The translations under genes and the position numbers were made by a program. A DNA stretch of 64,000 nt from Kaistella carnis (GTDB lineage Bacteria; Bacteroidota; Bacteroidia; Flavobacteriales; Weeksellaceae). Each line of letters starts with the position of its first letter. Within the stretch, counting starts at the first letter, position 1. The stretch covers positions 2,914,001 to 2,978,000 of the forward strand of contig NZ_CP034159.1 of assembly GCF_003860585.1 (NCBI RefSeq). The letters are read 5' to 3'. Shown in pieces: positions 55,376 through 63,279 of this stretch. A model generated the notes under the pieces. The model saw only the letters and a list, made by a program, of their open reading frames with translations, was not told the DNA's origin and searched no databases.

Positions 55376-55579
55376 TTAATCAAAATCATGATGGGTGTCG
55401 TCTTTTGAATTTCTGTAGACGAACCACATTCCGATGGTTAAACCAATTACACCAGCTACAGCAGTCATTAAAGCTCTTTCCAATTTGTCGGGTTGCGTGT
55501 TGCCAATATAGTTGAAAAGAAATAAAATGATGAAAGTAATGGCTGCGATTACCGCGTATTTTGTGCTTTTTATATTCAT
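55376..55579 (-). CDS. Small two-helix membrane protein, hypothetical
   Basis: 67 residues with two hydrophobic helices (YAVIAAITFIILFLFNYIG and ALMTAVAGVIGLTIGMWFVY) and a charged, histidine- and aspartate-rich tail (SKDDTHHDFD). I do not recognise a family. It starts two bases after the stop of the beta-barrel gene upstream and is followed by a terminator, so it is the last gene of a small minus-strand operon. Likely an inner-membrane protein. Confidence 0.6.
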   Translation of the reverse strand: MNIKSTKYAVIAAITFIILFLFNYIGNTQPDKLERALMTAVAGVIGLTIGMWFVYRNSKDDTHHDFD

Positions 55580-55581
55580 GA

Positions 55582-56205
55582 TTATAATTTATAGCCGATC
55601 ATTATTCCGCCCCGATAGGGAATCCATTCGCCACTTCTGTTCCTTTTACGTGAAGCATCATCATATCGAATTCCCAATTCTTTGTGATATCCTTTGTAAA
55701 ATCCCTGGGAGGTTCCCCCGCCTAAATATAAATCCATATTCCAGCGGTCATTTAACTGAAATTGATAACCTACAGTTGCGCCTAACATAAAAGAAAAGCC
55801 GTCTTGGTAGAGATCCGATTTAATATAAATTGGCGATTCGGATGTATACTGATAAGGCTCGTCACTCCAGTAATTCCATTTTTGCGCGATGTATCGGGCT
55901 CCAGAAATATTAGCGCCTACATACCAATGTTTAAATGCCTCTTTGAAATAATATCGTGCGTCGAAACCAAGCATGTAGATCTGCATGTATTTTCCTGCAA
56001 ACGATTTCCAGGGAGAGATAAATAAATCACCTTGCAGAGTGATTTTATCTTTTAGCTGATATTCTACACCCGCATTTAAGATGCCGATGGGCAGAAAAAG
56101 CGCATTGGCTTTGACATATATTTTTTTAGCCGAAACAGAATCTTGGCTTTGGGCACTGTGCAAAACTGAAAATAGAATGGCAAATGCAAAGATGAGTTTT
56201 TTCAA
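55582..56205 (-). CDS. DUF3575-like outer-membrane protein
   Basis: 207 residues with a signal peptide (MKKLIFAFAILFSVLHSAQS). The mature part opens with KKIYVKANALFLPIGILNAGVEYQL, typical of DUF3575 (alternating strands KITLQGDLFISPW, YMLGFDARYYF, HWYVGANISGARY, GFSFMLGATVGYQFQLN) and ends RGGIMIGYKL, a barrel-type terminus. Probably a small outer-membrane beta-barrel; function unknown. It lies 10 bp after the thioredoxin-fold gene upstream, in one operon with it. Confidence 0.8.
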   Translation of the reverse strand: MKKLIFAFAILFSVLHSAQSQDSVSAKKIYVKANALFLPIGILNAGVEYQLKDKITLQGDLFISPWKSFAGKYMQIYMLGFDARYYFKEAFKHWYVGANISGARYIAQKWNYWSDEPYQYTSESPIYIKSDLYQDGFSFMLGATVGYQFQLNDRWNMDLYLGGGTSQGFYKGYHKELGIRYDDASRKRNRSGEWIPYRGGIMIGYKL

Positions 56206-56215
56206 AATTGAGAAC

Positions 56216-57388
56216 TTATTTTAAAGATTGTAGCAATTGTTCGGCAGCAGAAGAATCTTTTCCATTCTGAATGGCAAGATTTTTAGACATTTCTGCGTAC
56301 ATTTTAGCGTTGGATTTATTACCCGTTTTTGCATAAATTTTTGCAAGAATATAGGTGTTTTCGGAACTTTCAGATTTCATAACTGCTTTTTCGGCCCATT
56401 CTTCAGCTTTTTTAAGTGATGTTTTGGTATCAACATGCTCACTGAACAGCCAGGCAGCTTTTAGTAATTCTTCGGTATCGAAATTGTCTGCATCCTTATA
56501 ATAAGCCAAGGCCGCTTTTTCATATTCTTTAAAATTACGAACGTTCGGATAATAAATTACTTTCATCCTATTGAGGGCAATCTCTGCTTCCGTTTTACCC
56601 ACGAGAGGAATTGCATTTTTGAAGAAATAATCATCATTAATAACACCGGTGTTTTGATCCAGTGAATTTTCCATGACTTTCGAAATCTTGATATTTACGT
56701 CGAACTGCTTGTAAATATCTTCGGACATTATTTTAGTAATTGCGTCTTTTCGATCTTTAAAGATTTGATAATTAGGATCACTCGTTGATTTTAAGAAATA
56801 TAACAACATTCCAATATCATCTCTCGTTAATTCATCTTCATTTTTAACCTTAAAATATCGTTCCGAAGCTTTTTTAGCCAGCTCATAATCGCTTTGTGCA
56901 TATAGCTTCATCATATTCAGCAAAAAGTTGGGATCACTTTCTCCCTGCTCAAAAAGTTCTTTGGAGGAGTTGTTTGCAAATTTAGGATTGTTGGCTTCCT
57001 TCGCGATGGCAAGAAAATCCTGCTCGCCCATATAACCAAAATTCTGCATCACCAATTCGCCATCGCCATTTATGAAAAGAAAAGAAGGGTAGGAGCGAAC
57101 GCCATATTTTAACGCAATATCACGGCCTTCCCCTTTTTCCATATCAAACCTGGCATTGATAAAATTCGCGTTGTAATATTCTTTAACGGCCGGAAGTGTG
57201 AAAATGTTTTTCTCCATTAATTTACATGGACCGCACCAGGAGGCATAAGCATCCATAAAGACCAATTTTTTTTCCTTTTTTGCTTTCGCCAAAATTTCTT
57301 TGAAACTGGTGTCCTGGAAATTTATCGTCTCTTGAGAAAATGAGGCTAAATAAATCAATAGGAAGAGTAGGGTAAGTGTTCTTTTCAT
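56216..57388 (-). CDS. Secreted thioredoxin-fold protein with helical C-terminal half
   Basis: 390 residues with a signal peptide (LTLLFLLIYLASFSQE). A thioredoxin-like domain spans about 25-145 with MDAYASWCGPCKLMEKNIF (C52/C55), similar to the Thioredoxin_7/DsbD-gamma group. The remaining 240 residues are mostly alpha-helical, with TPR-like stretches near the end (ALAYYKDADNFDTEELLKAA, AEEWAEKAV, YILAKIYAKTGNKSNAKMYA). It probably acts in periplasmic thiol chemistry, with the helical part binding a partner. A TATCTTCG near-consensus box precedes it. Confidence 0.85.
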   Translation of the reverse strand: MKRTLTLLFLLIYLASFSQETINFQDTSFKEILAKAKKEKKLVFMDAYASWCGPCKLMEKNIFTLPAVKEYYNANFINARFDMEKGEGRDIALKYGVRSYPSFLFINGDGELVMQNFGYMGEQDFLAIAKEANNPKFANNSSKELFEQGESDPNFLLNMMKLYAQSDYELAKKASERYFKVKNEDELTRDDIGMLLYFLKSTSDPNYQIFKDRKDAITKIMSEDIYKQFDVNIKISKVMENSLDQNTGVINDDYFFKNAIPLVGKTEAEIALNRMKVIYYPNVRNFKEYEKAALAYYKDADNFDTEELLKAAWLFSEHVDTKTSLKKAEEWAEKAVMKSESSENTYILAKIYAKTGNKSNAKMYAEMSKNLAIQNGKDSSAAEQLLQSLK

Positions 57389-57552
57389 TTTAAATAAAAT
57401 TCGTTGCGAAGATAATTATAAAATAATAACCGTATTGCGATAGTGGAGTACAGAAAAAGCGCTTCTTCGCAAATCTGAAAATTAATTTTCGCCTCTGCTA
57501 CCATCATCACAATGATTGTTTCTTTCTAATTATTAAAGAATCACTCTTCTTT

Positions 57553-59238
57553 TTATTCCGGTTTATATCCGTCTTTTAAGGTTACCGTTCTATTAAAAAC
57601 TATTTTATCTGCAGTGGAATCACGGTCTTTAGTGAAGTATCCAATTCTTTGAAACTGGTATGGATGTCCGATTTCTGCATGCGCTAAACTCGGTTCGGCG
57701 AATCCCTGAACGATTTTTAAACTGTCAGGATTTAGGAATTCCATAAAGTCTGTTTCTTTTTCTGCATCGGGTTGTGGTGTCGTAAACAATCGGTCGTATA
57801 CTCTAACTTCTATTGGCAGGGCATGTTTCGCAGAGACCCAATGCAATGTTCCTTTTACTTTTCTTAAACTTTCTTCAGTACCACTTCCAGATTTGCTTTT
57901 TTCATCATACGTTGCATAAATGGTTGTGATTTCTCCATTTTCATCCTTATCTACACTCTCCGCTTTAATGATGTATGCAGACTTCAAACGAACTTCGCCA
58001 CCAAGTTTCAGACGGAAAAATTTCTTGTTCCCTTCTTCTTTAAAATCTTCTCTTTCAATATACAATTCTCTGGAAAACGGAACTTTTCTCGTGCCGGCAT
58101 CTTCCTGCTCAGGGTTGTTTTCGGTTTCTAACCATTCTTCCTGATCTTCAGGATAATTTGTAATCACCAACTTCACAGGATCAACAATCGCCATAACGCG
58201 TGTTGAGATTTTATTTAAATCTTCTCTAACGAAAAATTCGAGGAGTTGAATATCAATTAAATTTTCTCTTTTTGCAACGCCAACCCTTTCAATGAAATTT
58301 TTAATGGAAGTCGGAGTGAAACCTAATCTTCGCATTCCGGAAATGGTTGGCATTCTTGGATCGTCCCAGCCTGTTACTGCATTTTCAGCAACGAGTCTTT
58401 GTAATTTTCTTTTAGAAGTTATCATGTAAGAAACATTCATTCGTGCAAATTCACGTTGTTTGTTTCGGGTCTTTGACTCGTCGTATACCTGATCCAGATA
58501 CCAATCGTATAAAGGGCGGTGATTTTCAAATTCTAATGAACACAGAGAATGAGAAATCTGCTCGATATAATCAGATTCACCGTGTGCCCAATCATACATT
58601 GGATAAATTTTCCATTTATCTCCGGTTCTATGATGAGGTCTTTTTAAAATACGATACATCACGGGATCACGCATATTCATATTCGGAGAAGTCATATCGA
58701 TTTTTGCCCGAAGAGACATGGCACCTTCTTCAAATTCGCCATTTTTCATTTTTTCGAAAAGTTCTAAACTTTCCTCCACAGGGCGGTTTCTAAAGGGAGA
58801 TTCAATTCCGTCTTCAAAAGGATTTTTTCTTTGCTCTGTAATTATTTCTGAAGGTTGCTCGTCCACATACGCTTTTCCGTCCTTGATCATTTGCACAGCC
58901 CAATCATATAATTGGTCGAAGTAATCGGAAGCATATAATTCCTTATCATATTTAAATCCAAGCCAGTCAATATCAGCTTTAATAGAATCTACAAATTCCT
59001 GCTCTTCTTTTTCCGGATTGGTATCATCAAAACGCAAATTTACAGGAGCTCCGTATTTTTCCCCCAAACCGAAATTAATGCAAATAGCTTTGGTATGTCC
59101 CACATGCAGGTAGCCGTTTGGTTCTGGTGGAAATCTGAAACGTAATTTTTCTCTGGATAAACCGTTGGCTAAATCTTCTTCTATAATTTGCTCAATAAAA
59201 TTGAGAGGTTTTTTATCTTCTTCCATAGGATTGTTCAT
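57553..59238 (-). CDS. glnS: Glutaminyl-tRNA synthetase
   Basis: 561 residues, class I aminoacyl-tRNA synthetase. RFPPEPNGYLHVGHTKAICI has the HIGH-type motif (HVGH), YPMYDWAHGESDYIEQISHS shows specificity residues, and MITSKRKLQRLV is the KMSKS-type loop (MITSKRKL). The C-terminal anticodon-binding beta-barrels begin near 345 and end with the normal extent. It charges tRNA-Gln directly. A promoter box (TAAATTTG) lies four bases before the ATG at 59238. The in-frame ATG four codons on (MEEDKK) is an alternative. Confidence 0.97.
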   Translation of the reverse strand: MNNPMEEDKKPLNFIEQIIEEDLANGLSREKLRFRFPPEPNGYLHVGHTKAICINFGLGEKYGAPVNLRFDDTNPEKEEQEFVDSIKADIDWLGFKYDKELYASDYFDQLYDWAVQMIKDGKAYVDEQPSEIITEQRKNPFEDGIESPFRNRPVEESLELFEKMKNGEFEEGAMSLRAKIDMTSPNMNMRDPVMYRILKRPHHRTGDKWKIYPMYDWAHGESDYIEQISHSLCSLEFENHRPLYDWYLDQVYDESKTRNKQREFARMNVSYMITSKRKLQRLVAENAVTGWDDPRMPTISGMRRLGFTPTSIKNFIERVGVAKRENLIDIQLLEFFVREDLNKISTRVMAIVDPVKLVITNYPEDQEEWLETENNPEQEDAGTRKVPFSRELYIEREDFKEEGNKKFFRLKLGGEVRLKSAYIIKAESVDKDENGEITTIYATYDEKSKSGSGTEESLRKVKGTLHWVSAKHALPIEVRVYDRLFTTPQPDAEKETDFMEFLNPDSLKIVQGFAEPSLAHAEIGHPYQFQRIGYFTKDRDSTADKIVFNRTVTLKDGYKPE

Positions 59239-59242
59239 TTGG

Positions 59243-59250
59243 CAAATTTA
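59243..59250 (-). promoter_or_regulatory. -7 promoter box of glnS
   Basis: On the minus strand TAAATTTG, four bases before the ATG at 59238. Expected transcript is leaderless. Confidence 0.6.
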
Positions 59251-59411
59251 GTTAAAAGTGAGGAAAAGAAAAACTTCGGCGTATCATATTTACAAACTAT
59301 GATCTCGTGAAGTTAAAGTGATTACTTAGCACGAAATTTACTGAGCAAAAATCATTTTTAAAGTGGTTTAACACTGATGAATAAAAGTTCTGTTATGTGT
59401 CAAAAAAAACA

Positions 59412-59419
59412 TAATTTTG
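59412..59419 (+). promoter_or_regulatory. -7 promoter box upstream of the secreted-protein genes
   Basis: TAATTTTG fits TAnnTTTG, giving about 95 nt of untranslated leader before the ATG at 59520. The divergent glnS promoter is 162 bp away. Confidence 0.5.
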
Positions 59420-59519
59420 CAAACTCTAATTAAAAAACGTTAGAAGTTTTTGACTACTGAAATTCAAGGATTTAAATGACTTTGGCTTTTGCTGTATGTT
59501 CCTGAATTAAAAATAATGC

Positions 59520-60176
59520 ATGGGAAGAACTCTATTTTTTTTATCTTCTTCAATTTTCAATAAGAAAAGTTTCAATCTGCTTTTTCTACTTTGCTTTTCA
59601 CAAATCGCTGCTCAGATATTTGTGAAAGAGGGTACGCCTCTTACCGTAAAACCCGGTAGTTTTATTTCCTCAGATACCATTATTTATGAAAGTAAGTCTT
59701 CAATAGAAAATAATTCTTCGGTAAATGGCGGTGGAAAGATTTATGTGGCAAAAGGTGCGATAATTACAGATTTAAGTCATCAATTAAAAGCTGAATTGAT
59801 CTGTGTAAATAGTACTAGATCAAGTCAAGGAGAGAAATTAAAACCTTTAAAAAAGATAACAAAAACTCAGATTTCTGCTGTTAAGCCTGTCAAAAAAGCA
59901 GAAATTGTGGTGAGAAATAAACCTTCTTTCTACCAATCAACAAACACTGAAGAATTTTATTCTAAAAGAGGGAGTGGTACTTTTGCAGTCTTTGCAGGTT
60001 CTGCTTTTACTCTTAAAAAAAATCAGAACGCTCAGGCGATCCTATTTAAAAAATCACTTGTCTATTTTTATTTACAAGAGAAGCAAAATAGTACTATAAC
60101 GTCCTATCTTATTTTTTCTGCAGATGTGGTGGAGGGGATCAAAATGCGTGGTCCCCCAAAATCCTGGTTTTCTTAG
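59520..60176 (+). CDS. Hypothetical secreted protein
   Basis: 218 residues. A rather long N-terminal region ending in LLFLLCFSQIAAQ is a signal peptide. The early mature part (FVKEGTPLTVKPGSFISSD, YESKSSIENNSSVNGGGKIY) looks like short beta-strand turns of a beta-helix or fibre protein. The middle is rich in lysine and serine. I recognise no known family. It is the first of three consecutive genes for secreted proteins and is followed by a small TTTTTTGA/TCAAAAAA hairpin near 60180-60200. Confidence 0.6.
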   Translation: MGRTLFFLSSSIFNKKSFNLLFLLCFSQIAAQIFVKEGTPLTVKPGSFISSDTIIYESKSSIENNSSVNGGGKIYVAKGAIITDLSHQLKAELICVNSTRSSQGEKLKPLKKITKTQISAVKPVKKAEIVVRNKPSFYQSTNTEEFYSKRGSGTFAVFAGSAFTLKKNQNAQAILFKKSLVYFYLQEKQNSTITSYLIFSADVVEGIKMRGPPKSWFS

Positions 60177-60254
60177 TATTTTTTTTGAGTTCAAAAAACA
60201 ACACAGATCAACGCTGTCTCCTGGAGACATATCTTAACAATTAATTAAAATTAA

Positions 60255-61229
60255 ATGAAATTTTTATACAAACGACAATCTTTATCGTTTTCTAGAGTAT
60301 TGTCAGTTATTATTTTTTTCCTTCTAAGCCAAAATAATCTACTGGCAGGACAATTTAAAAATCAATTTTTAACCGCGAATTTTTCGGAGCAAGTCTTTTC
60401 TACTCCGATACCTCCTACCGTGAATCCTGCTCCACCTGAAGTTTGTACGGAGAAGATTGAGGGTTTACCATTTAGTGCTTCCACAGCAACTACAACTACT
60501 GTTATTCAACCCGCCACAACATATGGTTTTATGTTCGATATTTATAAGCTGGATAATTCTTTTACCCTAACCATTAATGGAAAGCCTATCGCCAATAAAG
60601 AAATTGAGTTTCAATCGGCTGGAACTGACGGGGTGAATATTCGTTTTGCTGATGGATCAAAATATGAGGGAGGGGTGGGTACCATTTACTCGCTCACGGG
60701 AACACCTGCAGCGCCTTTATTAAGAGTTGTTATCAGTCCAACAGGAGTGGTGACCATGTTCGGAAGTAAAGTTTCAGGTGGACCACTATTTCCCTTGGAG
60801 CTTTTTAATGGTGCTAATTTTAATAACGTCACGTGGAATAAGACCATGCCTAATACTACAGTAATTTCTCAAAAACAGGTGGGACCTACAAATATTAGCG
60901 GTCAGGGTTTTGGACTTAATGAAATTCCATGTATCTGTTTTAATCCTGCAGATACAGCAACTCCCGGTCAAGACACTAAAGTGGGAATTACCTTATTTAA
61001 CAGAGCCGGAAGTGAAAATACCGACAATTGGCCAATGACTAGAAAATCAGGACACCTCGCGCTGGAATCAAATACAAAAGGTTTTGTAGTGAGTAGAATT
61101 GCGAAAGCTGACTTAGGTAATATTACAGTACCACAAGAAGGAATGATGGTATTTGACACTACAGATAAATGTTTGAAGATTTATTCTGAAGGCGAATGGA
61201 GCTGTTTTTCAACACCAACGTGTCCTTAA
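60255..61229 (+). CDS. Hypothetical secreted surface protein with fibre-like C-terminus
   Basis: 324 residues with a signal peptide (SVIIFFLLSQNNLLAG). The centre is beta-rich (FMFDIYKLDNSFTLTINGKP, SLTGTPAAPLLRVVISP). The last 60 residues (ALESNTKGFVVSRIAKADLG, then VPQEGMMVFDTTDKCLKIYS, EGEWSCF) match the pattern of a short repeat common in Bacteroidetes surface and tail-fibre-like proteins: G-hhh-PRh...GMMhhdtt...hhhhng..W. The next gene has the same C-terminal pattern. Function unknown; likely displayed on the cell surface. Confidence 0.7.
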   Translation: MKFLYKRQSLSFSRVLSVIIFFLLSQNNLLAGQFKNQFLTANFSEQVFSTPIPPTVNPAPPEVCTEKIEGLPFSASTATTTTVIQPATTYGFMFDIYKLDNSFTLTINGKPIANKEIEFQSAGTDGVNIRFADGSKYEGGVGTIYSLTGTPAAPLLRVVISPTGVVTMFGSKVSGGPLFPLELFNGANFNNVTWNKTMPNTTVISQKQVGPTNISGQGFGLNEIPCICFNPADTATPGQDTKVGITLFNRAGSENTDNWPMTRKSGHLALESNTKGFVVSRIAKADLGNITVPQEGMMVFDTTDKCLKIYSEGEWSCFSTPTCP

Positions 61230-61286
61230 TTTTGCAAAAAACACCATTTAATTGAAATGGTTCATTCATATTTTAAAAAGAAACAA

Positions 61287-61835
61287 ATGAAAAATATATT
61301 TTCAATATTAGTATTAATGATTTCCTGCATGACTTTTTCTCAGGTCATTATAGGGAACCAGACCGGAAGTGCAACTGATAAGACCTCGGTGTTGCTGGAG
61401 TTTGCTGCGGGACAAAACAAAGGAATTATTCTTCCTTATGTAAGAACACTTCCCACCGGAGCCACGTTGGCCGAAGGTACAATTCTTCTTGATGCCACGG
61501 ATTCAAACGCCGCGAAGGTAAAATATTATAAAGGGTCTTCAACTTGGATGGATCTAAGTAGTGGAAACGGCGCCAACGTATCTTCGGCAATGCAGATTCA
61601 ACCGGCGGCTGCTTCTGAGAACAGTTCCTCGAAAGTGATTATAGGTTCTACAACTTCGAATGTTGATGGAGTCTTAGTTTTGGAATCAACGCAAAAAGCA
61701 ATGGTCTTGCCCATGGTTTTAAGTACCGCGGACATTCCTAATCCTTCACCCGGAATGATGGTCTACATCAACAAGCCTGGCGCTAAAAGATTAGCGGTGT
61801 TCAATGGAGCGGTCTGGACCTACTGGCAAAAATAA
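61287..61835 (+). CDS. Hypothetical secreted protein related to the preceding C-terminus
   Basis: 182 residues with a signal peptide (KNIFSILVLMISCMTFSQ). Two copies of the motif seen in the gene before: SVLLEFAAGQNKGIILPYVR with GTILLDATDSNAAKVKYYKG, STWMDL, and VLVLESTQKAMVLPMVLS with PGMMVYINKPGAKRLAVFNG and VWTYW. The repeat therefore occurs twice here and once in the upstream protein. The ATG at 61287 is chosen since the signal peptide starts there; an earlier in-frame ATG at 61257 adds ten charged residues. A strong terminator follows. Confidence 0.7.
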   Translation: MKNIFSILVLMISCMTFSQVIIGNQTGSATDKTSVLLEFAAGQNKGIILPYVRTLPTGATLAEGTILLDATDSNAAKVKYYKGSSTWMDLSSGNGANVSSAMQIQPAAASENSSSKVIIGSTTSNVDGVLVLESTQKAMVLPMVLSTADIPNPSPGMMVYINKPGAKRLAVFNGAVWTYWQK

Positions 61836-61881
61836 AATAGATCGATGAGAGATTAAAACTCAAATGAGTTTGTAATTTTAC

Positions 61882-61932
61882 AAAAAGTTGCAGCATCAGG
61901 TATATTCAAGTCTGAAGCTGCAACTTTTTTTT
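61882..61932 (+). terminator. Terminator of the secreted-protein cluster
   Basis: Stem AAAAGTTGCAGC (61883-61894) / GCTGCAACTTTT (61917-61928), 22-nt loop, long T run. Confidence 0.88.
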
Positions 61933-62096
61933 GTTTTAAGTTTTTTTGAAAATATCGGTTCTAATAGATTATTTATACTTATTAATTTCAATTAATAAAA
62001 AGTACTGATGTTCAATAAGATATCGATAAAATTATATAACTTTATTTCCAATTGAAATCTCTTTTAATATTAATGGTCTTTTAAAAATGAAAAATC

Positions 62097-63218
62097 ATGG
62101 CGGTATTTATTTTAAGCAACAGACAAATCCTTTTTGAAGAAAGTAAAGAATCCTTTTCCAATGAAGAAGTTTCAGTACCGAACTTTCGCATTGCAAAATG
62201 TAATTTCGAAGGTTGGAAAGAGCCGACCAAGGAGGAATCAAAGAAAAAAAATTATAAGGGAAGAAATATTTTAGATTACAAAATACTTTCGGAACCTGAA
62301 AAATCCGGCTATCAAGAAGTGCTGGAAGTTTTAAAGAAAGAAAAAAAATTTGGTGATTCAAAACTCACTAGCGCAAATCTCGGCGGTACGCAGCGAATGT
62401 TTTATGATCTGTATAAAGAAATGTCGGCTACGAAAGAAAGAAATGATGTTCTTATCTTTATTCACGGTTATGCGTATACTTTCGATCAAGAGTTACAGGC
62501 CATCATCGAGCTGAAAAAATTATATATTGACAATGTAAAATCTCCGGTTAATCATATTTTATTTATCAGCTGGCCCGCCTCCAGTTCTATTTTTCCGCTC
62601 ACTTACTTTGATGATAAGGCAGCCAGTATTAATTCGGGTAATTCTCTACTTCGCCTTTTTTATTTCTACACCCAGTTTCTCAAAGATATTTTTTCTGATA
62701 AACAATTGACACCTTGTCTTCAGCGGGTGCATATTATGGCGCACAGTCTGGGGAATCGTCTTTTACAAAGTATGCTTTACAGTTTAAAAACTGATAATAT
62801 TCTGCGCGTAATTGATCAGGTAGTGTTGCTCAGTGCTGATGTCAGTTTTAAAGTTTTTGAGAATTCGGAAGAATCTTTCGTTAAGCTTCCACTTCTGGCA
62901 AATCGCATCAGTATTTACATTAATCGTAAAGATGCCGTGTTGGGTCTGTCCCAGTTTACAAAGAATATTTTAGCGCCACGACTAGGGAAAATGGGACCTA
63001 CAGGGATTTCAGAAGGTGAAAAAGTAATCTCTGTGATTGACTGTACAGAAGTTAAAAATGATTTAAAACCAACTTTTAAATTTCAAGTCGGCAATCATTG
63101 GAATTACTTATCAAGTTCCGATGTGCAGGCAGATATTCTTTCTGTTTTAAATGATACCGATCAAAATCTCATTGCAAAAAGAAGTAAAGTCTCCGATCAA
63201 ATGTATTTATTAACCTAA
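62097..63218 (+). CDS. Alpha/beta hydrolase, DUF900-like
   Basis: 373 residues, cytoplasmic by appearance (no signal peptide). DVLIFIHGYAYTFDQELQAI gives the oxyanion strand and HGY motif, HILFISWPASSSIFPLTYFD follows, and VHIMAHSLGNRLLQSML holds the nucleophile Ser in AHSLGN, typical of DUF900 esterase-like proteins. The catalytic His is likely in QVGNHWNYL near 345. Substrate unknown. It stands alone between a terminator and the YpdA-like gene. Confidence 0.82.
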   Translation: MAVFILSNRQILFEESKESFSNEEVSVPNFRIAKCNFEGWKEPTKEESKKKNYKGRNILDYKILSEPEKSGYQEVLEVLKKEKKFGDSKLTSANLGGTQRMFYDLYKEMSATKERNDVLIFIHGYAYTFDQELQAIIELKKLYIDNVKSPVNHILFISWPASSSIFPLTYFDDKAASINSGNSLLRLFYFYTQFLKDIFSDKQLTPCLQRVHIMAHSLGNRLLQSMLYSLKTDNILRVIDQVVLLSADVSFKVFENSEESFVKLPLLANRISIYINRKDAVLGLSQFTKNILAPRLGKMGPTGISEGEKVISVIDCTEVKNDLKPTFKFQVGNHWNYLSSSDVQADILSVLNDTDQNLIAKRSKVSDQMYLLT

Positions 63219-63245
63219 ATATAATTGCTGTAATCATGTTAATGA

Positions 63246-63275
63246 TTTCAAATTTTCCCAAAGTACCTATCTTTG
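63246..63275 (+). promoter_or_regulatory. Promoter of the YpdA-like gene
   Basis: -33-like TTTC (63246-63249), 18-bp spacer, -7 TATCTTTG (63268-63275), then four bases to the ATG at 63280. The same architecture as the lpxD promoter. Confidence 0.65.
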
Positions 63276-63279
63276 CACA

